From: Acidimicrobiaceae bacterium
GTDB lineage: Bacteria; Actinomycetota; Acidimicrobiia; Acidimicrobiales; RAAP-2
Length of the DNA: 64,000 nucleotides
Direction of reading: 5' to 3'
Assembly (NCBI GenBank): GCA_003161255.1
Contig: PMOQ01000044.1
Span: 1 to 64,000, forward strand
Shown here: one piece after another, positions 56,611-64,000 of the stretch
Position numbering within the stretch: position 1 is the stretch's first letter
Layout of the letters: each line of letters begins with the position of its first letter
Notes under the pieces: model-generated
Databases searched by the model: none
What the model saw: the letters and a program-made list of their open reading frames with translations, nothing else
Told to the model about the DNA's origin: nothing
Program-made: the position numbers and the translations under genes

Positions 56611-57891
56611 TCAGGCGGCGGGGGTGAAGTCCAGATGAAGGCGCTGGAGACCGCGCAAGATGTACGTGGGCACGTAGTCGTAGCGCCGAGCACCGGCCGG
56701 ACCGTGTGACGTCTCCGAGATCTTGATGTCGACCAAGCGCCGGAGAAGATGCTCGATGCTGATGCAGGCCTCGGCGCGGGCGAGCGACCCGCCGGGGCAG
56801 GCGTGCGGCCCCCGTCCGAAGGCGAGATGTTCGCGGGCGTTGGGCCGGTCGATCTGGAACTCACCCGGATTGTCAAAGTGCCCTGGGTCGCGCCCGGCCG
56901 CGCCATTGAGAACCATCAGAATCGTCCCTGCAGGAACGTCGACACCGCCCACTGTCGCCGCTGTGCGCGACAGGCGAAAGTCGCCCTTGACCGGGCTCTC
57001 GATCCGCAGGCATTCCTCGACGAAGTTCGCAATCCTCTCGGGCTCCCTTCGGAGCCGGTCTTGGATGTCGGGACGCTCACCGAGCGTCAGCAGGGCGGTC
57101 CCGAGAAGCCGAACGGTGGTCTCCTGTCCGGCTGAGAACACATTGGCGGCGACGCGGACAACGTCTATGACCTCGGGTGTGGAGCCATCTGGGAAGGTGG
57201 CCGTGGCCAAGCCGGTGAGGACATCGTTGCGCGGCTCGCGCCTGCGATCCTCGACATAGGCGGATAGCCGGTCGTAGAGGAACTCCAACGGGCTGTGCCC
57301 GAGCGTGCCCGACCCGGTGCTGCCGAGACCCTGATCGCGCCGCTGGCCGCCCTGGAGCTCCTCGCGAAAGGTCTCATGGTCTGATTCGGGGATGCCCAGG
57401 AGGTCGGCGATCACGTACAGGGTGAACGGACCCGCGAAGTCCCCGATGAACTCGCACTCGCCTCTCCCGACGAATTCGTCGATCTGGTGGTCGGCCCATC
57501 GGTGCATGAACTCCTCGTTCTCGCGGAGTCGTTTGGGCGTAATCAGCCGCATCAGCAGGCCGCGATGTGCCCTGTGTTTGGGTGGGTCGAACGTGGTGAT
57601 CTGGTCGCTGAACGGCAGTTTGTCTCGGTACTGCTCGATGAGATCGCTCACGTCGTCGCCCTCGAGTGGGACGGGAAAACCGGGGAAGGGCCCGGTGACG
57701 GAGTTACACGACGAGAAGGTTGCCGTGTCGGTGTAGACCGAGACCGCCTCGTCGTAGCCGGTCACCATGACGACGCCGTGATTCGGCTCCCGATGCACCG
57801 GGCACTGCTCACGAAGGTGGTCGAAGTAGGGGTAAGGATCGCCGATGAGCTCGTTGCCCTTGAAGAAATCGATGCCTTCGAACTCGCCCAT
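56611..57891 (-). CDS. cytochrome P450
   Basis: Heme motif FGRGPHACPGGSLAR; I-helix-like SAGQETT. Confidence 0.95.
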   Translation of the reverse strand: MGEFEGIDFFKGNELIGDPYPYFDHLREQCPVHREPNHGVVMVTGYDEAVSVYTDTATFSSCNSVTGPFPGFPVPLEGDDVSDLIEQYRDKLPFSDQITTFDPPKHRAHRGLLMRLITPKRLRENEEFMHRWADHQIDEFVGRGECEFIGDFAGPFTLYVIADLLGIPESDHETFREELQGGQRRDQGLGSTGSGTLGHSPLEFLYDRLSAYVEDRRREPRNDVLTGLATATFPDGSTPEVIDVVRVAANVFSAGQETTVRLLGTALLTLGERPDIQDRLRREPERIANFVEECLRIESPVKGDFRLSRTAATVGGVDVPAGTILMVLNGAAGRDPGHFDNPGEFQIDRPNAREHLAFGRGPHACPGGSLARAEACISIEHLLRRLVDIKISETSHGPAGARRYDYVPTYILRGLQRLHLDFTPAA

Positions 57892-58142
57892 CGGGCTCTC
57901 CTCCTCGTCGCGATCCGCGGGCGTCAAGGCCGAGAATTGCGTTCTTCAAAATAGAGAATATGAGGGCTGTCAGGTCATGTCCAAGACCGGACACAGGGCC
58001 CCTCGAATTGGCAACCCGGGGGCGTCAGGGGGGGTTGCATACGCCCACGTGGCACCACGTCGAAGGGGTCGGCCCGTGCAACCCGCCGGGGAGAGAGCCA
58101 CTATCGAAACCTGTCTAACATGACCCTTTACACAGGGGGAGA

Positions 58143-58901
58143 ATGTCATTGCGGACCGTCGTCGTTGGCGCTTCGAGCGGGCTAGGGCGCTGTATTGGGA
58201 TTGGCCTCGCCAAGCGCGGTTCTCAGACTGCGCTGTTGGCCAGGCGAATCGAGAGGCTGCGAGACGCAGCAAAAGAAGCCGGTGCCGGAACGATCGCACT
58301 GGCGTGCGACGTCACAAGCACCGAGTCCTGTCAGTCGGCCATCGCGGAGGCGGCCTCGCAACTCGGCGGCATCGATGCCCTGGTGTACACGCCGGCCATC
58401 GGCCCGTTGAAGGCGCTCGTCGACACCGACGCCGAGACGTGGCGAAGGGTATTCGACACGAACGTGATCGGTGCCGCTCTGGTGACGACCGCGGCCATCC
58501 CTCATCTGACCGCGACCAACGGAGTCGCCGTCTACCTATCTTCGGTGAGCGCTTCGCTCACCCCCCCTTGGCCGGGGCTCGGCGCCTACGCAGTCAGTAA
58601 GGCCGCACTGGACAAGCTGGTGGAGGCGTGGCGCGCCGAACATCCAACCATCGCGTTCACTCGGGTCGTCGTCGGGGACTGTGCAGGAGGTGAGGGCGAC
58701 GGCATGACCGGCTTCGCGGCCGGATGGGACCCGGAGCTGGCTGGGCACTTCTATGCACAGTGGATGGCCCGGAAATATCTGGCCGACAGCCTGATCGAGG
58801 TCGAGGAGTTGGTGACGGTTGTCGACGCGGTGGTGCGACACGGGTCGAGCGTCAGCATTCCATCGGTCATCGTCGCGCCCCGCACCGTCCCGTCTTCGTG
58901 A
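58143..58901 (+). CDS. SDR-family oxidoreductase
   Basis: VVVGASSGLGRCIGIGLAKRG; GAYAVSKAALDKLV. Confidence 0.92.
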   Translation: MSLRTVVVGASSGLGRCIGIGLAKRGSQTALLARRIERLRDAAKEAGAGTIALACDVTSTESCQSAIAEAASQLGGIDALVYTPAIGPLKALVDTDAETWRRVFDTNVIGAALVTTAAIPHLTATNGVAVYLSSVSASLTPPWPGLGAYAVSKAALDKLVEAWRAEHPTIAFTRVVVGDCAGGEGDGMTGFAAGWDPELAGHFYAQWMARKYLADSLIEVEELVTVVDAVVRHGSSVSIPSVIVAPRTVPSS

Positions 58902-58955
58902 GCGTGTACAGCACACCTCGGCCAGCATGAGAGTTGGCGGTCTTCCGTCGAGGCC

Positions 58956-60242
58956 ATGAGGATCGAGAGTTACCCCTACCGAGGGCGGGCCCGGTGGGGC
59001 GAGGCCCTGCTGGCGGAGTCCGATCGGTGTCTGTTGGTGGATCGAGACGACGATCAATCGGTGCTGTGCTTTCCTCGGGATGACATCGACTTCACCCTTC
59101 TGGGCGAGGAATCACCGCCCCGATCGTGCCCCGAGGGAGAGGCGACCTTCTGGAGCACCGACGTTCCCCGAGGAGCCACCGACGCGTCGTACTCGGACAC
59201 CTGGCACTCGCAGGAAACGACCGATGGGGACGGACGCAACATCCTGAGGGCCTTCAAGGATCCGTCGGTCGATCTCCGTCAGTTGGTCGGATACGGCGCA
59301 TTCGATCCGGAGCGTGTGCGCGTCGAGGTCGTCGACGGTGCGGAGGGGGACCACCGAGGCACCACAATCAAGCGCTTCCCCACGTGGGGCGACGCCAAGC
59401 ACCTGATCGATGTGCTGGACGTGCGGAACGACGGCGACAGCAGCTTCACGAGCACCACCCGCAGTGCCCCGCGACGACCCGTTGTCGAGGGGAGTCAGAT
59501 GCTCGGACAGGCGATCGTCGCCGCCGGGCGCCACGCCCCGGATCGCCGTGTCGTTTCCACCCACATGGTCTTCCTGCGGCCCGCCGACAGTCGCCGCCCA
59601 CTCCGGTTCGAGCTCGCCGAGTTGAGTGCGGGACGGTCGTTCTCAACCCTTACCGTGCAGGTCCTTCAGGACGGTCGGTGGTGCGCAACCGGCACGCTGC
59701 TTCTCGGCGTCGTTGCCCCCGAGGTCATTCGTCACGCCGCGGAGCCACCGGGCGTGCCCGGCCCCTACGACAGCCCTCCCTACGACATGGGGGTGACCGG
59801 GCGCGAGGTCCGGATCGTCGAGGGTGCCTACACCAACGATTCGGGGGCCCCGGTCGGGCCACCCACCCTGGACGCCTGGGTGCGCTTCCGAGAAGTCCCG
59901 GACGACCCGGCGCTCCACGCGGGCCTGCTTGCGCAGTTCACCGGCCACATGTCGATCGCGGCCGCGCTCCGACCCCACCATGGGATCGGCCAGGATCAGG
60001 CGCACCGAACCCTCTCCACGGGGATCAACGCGATCAGCCTGTCGCTGCACCAAGAGGTGCACGCCGATCACTGGATGCTGTACCACCATCTGTCGACGTT
60101 CGCCGGGGACGGGATGACCCACTCGGAATGCCGGGTCCACGACGAAGGCGGCGAGCTCGTCGCTTCCTTTGCGGTGGACGCTATGGTGCGTCCCTTCCCG
60201 GAGAGCACCACGGGCAAGCCAGACGATCGAACCGCGCTATGA
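58956..60242 (+). CDS. DUF427 domain fused to acyl-CoA thioesterase domain
   Basis: N-terminal MRIESYPYRGRARWGEALLAESDRCLLV resembles DUF427; C-terminal HMVFLRPADSRRPLRFELAELSAGRSFSTLTVQVLQDG and LAQFTGHMSIAAAL...HQEVHADHWMLYHHLS thioesterase pattern. Confidence 0.85.
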   Translation: MRIESYPYRGRARWGEALLAESDRCLLVDRDDDQSVLCFPRDDIDFTLLGEESPPRSCPEGEATFWSTDVPRGATDASYSDTWHSQETTDGDGRNILRAFKDPSVDLRQLVGYGAFDPERVRVEVVDGAEGDHRGTTIKRFPTWGDAKHLIDVLDVRNDGDSSFTSTTRSAPRRPVVEGSQMLGQAIVAAGRHAPDRRVVSTHMVFLRPADSRRPLRFELAELSAGRSFSTLTVQVLQDGRWCATGTLLLGVVAPEVIRHAAEPPGVPGPYDSPPYDMGVTGREVRIVEGAYTNDSGAPVGPPTLDAWVRFREVPDDPALHAGLLAQFTGHMSIAAALRPHHGIGQDQAHRTLSTGINAISLSLHQEVHADHWMLYHHLSTFAGDGMTHSECRVHDEGGELVASFAVDAMVRPFPESTTGKPDDRTAL

Positions 60243-60919
60243 GCCTCACCACCGGCAAGGGACCCTTGAGTGCCCGCCCGGCGGGTCGTTTCACGGCCCC
60301 GATGCCGGATCACGTCGCCTACATCGAGCCGTTCCGCCGACGGGTGAGGGCGACCAAGGACGGGCACACCGTCATCGACAGCGAGCGGGTCCTCCTCGTG
60401 CACCGCCAAGGCCGGCCGCCGACCTACGCATTCCCCGGAGGCGACGTCGAAGGACCCCCGACCGAGCCCGAGCCCGACGCACCCGGATATGTGACGGTGC
60501 CGTGGGACGCCCTCGACTCATGGTTCGAGGAGGACGAGGAGGTGTTTGGGCACCCGCGCAACCCCTACCACCGGGTCGACAGCCTCCACTCGCGACGCCA
60601 GCTCCGCGTCGAGGCCGGCGGTAGCACGCTGGTCGACACCGACGAGACGATGGCGGTGTACGAGACGGCGCTCGACCCGAGGCTCTATGTCGATCCTCGA
60701 TTTGTGCAGATGGACCTGCTCACCATGAGCGCGTCGCACACCTACTGCCCTTACAAGGGAACTGCGAGCTACTGGACGGCTCACCTCGGTGACGAGGCAC
60801 TCGAAGACATCGCGTGGAGCTACGAGGACCCGCTTCCCGAATTTGCGCCGTTGCGCCACTTCCTGAGTTTCGATGAGACCCGGGTGGTGGTGCGCCACAA
60901 CCTGCCCGCCGCCGATTGA
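60239..60919 (+). CDS. DUF427 domain-containing protein (two repeats)
   Basis: DPRFVQMDLLTMSASHTYCPYKGTASYWTAHLGDEALEDIAWSYEDP; ATGA overlap with upstream gene. Confidence 0.88.
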   Translation: MSLTTGKGPLSARPAGRFTAPMPDHVAYIEPFRRRVRATKDGHTVIDSERVLLVHRQGRPPTYAFPGGDVEGPPTEPEPDAPGYVTVPWDALDSWFEEDEEVFGHPRNPYHRVDSLHSRRQLRVEAGGSTLVDTDETMAVYETALDPRLYVDPRFVQMDLLTMSASHTYCPYKGTASYWTAHLGDEALEDIAWSYEDPLPEFAPLRHFLSFDETRVVVRHNLPAAD

Positions 60920-61146
60920 GCTCGTAGGCGCCGCGTAGCCAGAGGGTGGGATGACCCCGGGCGGCAAGGACGCGCCGACCGTCGACGTCCCGGGAATGTC
61001 GGTGCCGCACTACGCCTCGGACGGGGTGGCTACGAAGCACGTCTTCACCGCCTTCATGATCCAGACGCAGGTCTTTTTCGGTGTCGTCGAAGCAGGGAGC
61101 TCACGGGGGGACCCGGATCCGACAGGGGCGCCTTGCCGACGATGTA

Positions 61147-61173
61147 AACGTTCAGTAACGTTTCCGAAACGTT
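61147..61173. promoter_or_regulatory. three AACGTT sites including inverted repeat AACGTTT-CCG-AAACGTT, candidate operator
   Basis: AACGTT at 61147, 61157 and 61168; 61157-61173 is a perfect inverted repeat with 3-nt spacer. Confidence 0.65.
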
Positions 61174-61184
61174 CGTTGGTCGGG

Positions 61185-62471
61185 ATGCGTCCCAGATCAC
61201 AAGGGGGTCGTGTGGTGGGATCACTGTTGCGTTTGCGCCCGGCTGGGGCTGCCGTCCTGTTCTTGGCGCTGGTGCTGGGGATGGTCACGCAGACCTCCTC
61301 GGCCGGCGCGGCCGGAGGCCTCACGGCGAGCGCTCCCGGGGTCACCCCAAAAACCATCACGGTGGGCGTGATCACCGAGGAGTCGGGCTCGGGCGCGTCG
61401 GGCGCGTACGGCATCCCGGCTGCGTTCAAGGCCCGTGTCGACCTCCAGAACGCCGAGGGCGGCGTCGACGGGCGGAAGATCGATGTCGTCGTCGAAGACG
61501 ACCAGTCGCAATCCAGTGACAATCAGACCGCGGCGGCGGCGGAAGTGGCCAAGGGCGTATTCGCCATCAACGACAACAGCGCGTCCGCCTACGGTGCCGC
61601 CACGTACCTCCAGACACAGGGCATCCCGGTCGTGGGCGGTGGGTACGACGCATTCGAGTGGACAACAGCGTCCTATACGAACATGTTCTCGACGGCATAT
61701 GGCGTGTTCAGCGGCAGCACGCAACCCCGCTACGTGGTCGATCCGACGCCGCTCAAGAAGGCTCATGCGACGAATTTCGCGGTGCTCGGATACTCGATCT
61801 CGCCGAGCTCTTCGGGGGCTGCGGCAAACGAGGCCGTCTCCTTGAAGCAGGCGGGCTTCAAGGTCGGCTATCTCGACACGTCGCTGCCGTTCGGGACGGT
61901 GAACGTCACCGCGACTGCACTGCAGATGAAGGCGGCCGGCGTCGACAGCATGGTGGCGGAGATCGACGGCAACACCGAGCTTGCCCTCATCACCGCAGGT
62001 GAACAGGCCGGGATCAAATGGAAGTACGTCGTCCTGGCCACCGGGTACGGGTCGCAATGGCTGACCAACCCTACGGCGGTGGCAGACAGTCAGAAGCTGT
62101 ACTTCGGGGTCCTTCAAACTCCGGTCGAGTTGCACACGCCGGCGACGATCCAGGAGCAAGCCGCCTTCAAGAAATATGCCGGCTTTACCGGGGTCCCCGA
62201 CTTTGGCTGGACCGAAGGATGGGAGTCTGCAGGCCTGATGATCGAGGGCCTCCAGGTCGCGGGGAAGAATCCGACCCGGCAATCGTTCATCACGAACCTC
62301 CGCAAGGTGACGAGCTGGAATGACAACGGGCTGCTCTCCGTGCCAATCAACTTTGAGCACACCACGACACCAGGAAAGAAGTTGTGTTCGTGGACTACTC
62401 AACTGATCGGGCACAACTTCGTTCCCACCTCGACTACGCCAGTGTGTACGAACCTGGTCCCTGGGACCTGA
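61185..62471 (+). CDS. ABC transporter substrate-binding protein (branched-chain amino acid/LivK-like)
   Basis: Signal-peptide-like N-terminus; TITVGVITEESGSGASGAYGIPAAFKARVDLQNAEGGVDGRKIDVVVEDDQS. Confidence 0.92.
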   Translation: MRPRSQGGRVVGSLLRLRPAGAAVLFLALVLGMVTQTSSAGAAGGLTASAPGVTPKTITVGVITEESGSGASGAYGIPAAFKARVDLQNAEGGVDGRKIDVVVEDDQSQSSDNQTAAAAEVAKGVFAINDNSASAYGAATYLQTQGIPVVGGGYDAFEWTTASYTNMFSTAYGVFSGSTQPRYVVDPTPLKKAHATNFAVLGYSISPSSSGAAANEAVSLKQAGFKVGYLDTSLPFGTVNVTATALQMKAAGVDSMVAEIDGNTELALITAGEQAGIKWKYVVLATGYGSQWLTNPTAVADSQKLYFGVLQTPVELHTPATIQEQAAFKKYAGFTGVPDFGWTEGWESAGLMIEGLQVAGKNPTRQSFITNLRKVTSWNDNGLLSVPINFEHTTTPGKKLCSWTTQLIGHNFVPTSTTPVCTNLVPGT

Positions 62472-62737
62472 TCACTGCACCCATTGGTTGTGTCGCCGGA
62501 TCGACCGCAAGCTCGCCAAGGTGGCGCCAGAGAATGCCGGGACTTCGAGGAATTTAGGAGGCACCGAAACCTAGGGACGTTCGCGTAATACCGGTGGGTC
62601 TGCTCCCTGTTCTGGTCAAGTCGTGGCTGAACACGGGAGTCAGCGCGCCGGGCTTTCGGTGAAGGTTTTTAGATCGCCCTAGCAGCGCTCGCTTTACGGC
62701 ACCGCGCATTGCGATCCGGCGGTGGCGAGGGGAACCC

Positions 62738-64000
62738 ATGCTTCAGTACGTCATCGCCGGTCTGGTCCTCGGAGGGATCTACGCCATCGCCGCCACGGGG
62801 CTGGTGGTGACCTTCCTGTCGGCCGGGATCTTGAACCTGAGCTTCGCTGCCATGGCCTACACGGTCGCCCGCTTCTACTACTACTTGAATACCCAGCTGA
62901 ACTGGGGCATCGCGCCTTCGGCGATCTTGTCCATCGTCGTGCTCGGCCCCGCCCTCGGGATCTTCTTCTATTTCCTCCTGTTTCGGCGGCTGCACCAGAC
63001 GTCGATGCTGGTCAAGATCCTGGTGACCCTCGGGCTGTCGGTTGCCCTGCCCTCCCTCGACACCGTCATCTTTGGCACTGAGGCGATCCAGGCGGCCCCC
63101 GGGCTGGCCCCTGAGCCGGTGCACGTCTATCACTTGGCGGGGGTCCCGGTCACCCTCGATCAGATCATCATCTACAGCTGTGTCGTCGCGGTGGTCGTAC
63201 TCGGTGTCGTCGTGCTGCGCTACACCGACGTGGGTCTGTGCGTCCGGGCCATGGTGGATTCCCCCGCCATGACGTCGATCTCGGGCACCAACCCCCAGCG
63301 CGTGTCCATGTGGGTGTGGGCGGTGAGCGTGGGGTTGGCCGGGTTGACCGGGGTCCTCTCGGCCCCGATCATCGGACTCGACGCAGGGGACTTCACGCTG
63401 CTGATGGTGGCCGCCCTCTCCGCTGTCATCGCGGCCAAGCTCCGGAGCCTGCCGGTCGCCTTCTTCGTGGGGCTGGGCATGGGCATCGCCGGAGCGCTGG
63501 TGCAGTATGCCCTTCCCCCTAACAGCTCGTTCACCGCGGCGGTGCTGCCCTCCATACCCTTCATTACCACCGCGCTCTTCCTCGTCTACTTCATGATCCG
63601 GGGCGGTGGCATCGACGAGTCAACCGGGATCGGCGGAACCCTCGACCGGGCCATCCGACCACACACGTCCAACCAGAGCGCCGTGGCGGGCGTTGTCGGC
63701 CGGCAGGCCTTGAGTTGGCGGGCCCCGGCCGTCGGGTTCGCGGCGGTCTGTCTGCTGCCCTTCATCGTGCACGGGTTCTGGCTGGGGTTGGTAGCCGAGG
63801 GCGTCTGCTACGCCATCATCTTCCTGTCGTACACGCTCGTTACCGGCGAGGGCGGGATGATCTGGCTCTGCCAGGCCACCTTGGCCGGGGTGGGGGGCTT
63901 CACCATGGCCATCCTGGCCGTCAACCACGGCTGGCCGGTGTTCCTGGCGGTGCTCATGGGAGGTCTGGTGGCCCTCCCCTTCGGCCTCATACTGGGCTTC
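62738..64000 (+). CDS. fused LivH-LivM-like branched-chain ABC permease (partial, runs off window)
   Basis: MLQYVIAGLVLGGIYAIAATGLVVTFLSAGILNLSFAAMAY (LivH), then LVAEGVCYAIIFLSYTLVTGEGGMIWLCQATLAGVGGFTMAIL (LivM) without a stop; absent from ORF track. Confidence 0.9.
   Translation, partial: MLQYVIAGLVLGGIYAIAATGLVVTFLSAGILNLSFAAMAYTVARFYYYLNTQLNWGIAPSAILSIVVLGPALGIFFYFLLFRRLHQTSMLVKILVTLGLSVALPSLDTVIFGTEAIQAAPGLAPEPVHVYHLAGVPVTLDQIIIYSCVVAVVVLGVVVLRYTDVGLCVRAMVDSPAMTSISGTNPQRVSMWVWAVSVGLAGLTGVLSAPIIGLDAGDFTLLMVAALSAVIAAKLRSLPVAFFVGLGMGIAGALVQYALPPNSSFTAAVLPSIPFITTALFLVYFMIRGGGIDESTGIGGTLDRAIRPHTSNQSAVAGVVGRQALSWRAPAVGFAAVCLLPFIVHGFWLGLVAEGVCYAIIFLSYTLVTGEGGMIWLCQATLAGVGGFTMAILAVNHGWPVFLAVLMGGLVALPFGLILGF

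Noticed and set aside
1-64000. CRISPR array, rRNA operon, intact transposase or integrase
   Set aside because: Looked for in the sequence and ORF translations; none seen.

Overview
Window from a high-GC actinobacterial chromosome, probably Acidimicrobiia-like (inferred only from gene content and operon style). All calls come from the supplied ORF translations and motif reading; no searches were run. About 58 protein-coding genes are supportable. Very GC-rich blocks with core-type genes (about 18.3-25.0 and 42.5-56.4 kb: thiE, sufC-S-U, sufB-D-Rieske-C, LCP, esterases, acyl-CoA metabolism) alternate with accessory-looking blocks (about 0-18 kb and 25.0-42.5 kb: hydrolases, two VapBC-type TA modules, GAF/ANTAR regulators, GMC oxidoreductase/TPP enzyme/GH15, CsbD and other small stress-type proteins). 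A catabolic-type cluster lies at 53.2-60.9 kb (AMP-ligase, Baeyer-Villiger monooxygenase, P450, SDR, thioesterase-DUF427), followed by a branched-chain-type ABC transporter that runs off the end. Observations worth following up: a small four-cysteine protein between sufB and sufD; a suf locus in two parts, each with its own sufC, separated by accessory DNA; two tRNA 3'-half-like relics near the edges of that DNA; a perfect 20-bp palindrome at a divergent regulator promoter; a 17-bp perfect inverted repeat in the csbD leader; inverted-repeat operator candidates at vapBC2 and at the ABC transporter; a frameshifted GNAT gene; and a decayed GAF-ANTAR relic. No CRISPR array, rRNA or intact IS element was recognised.
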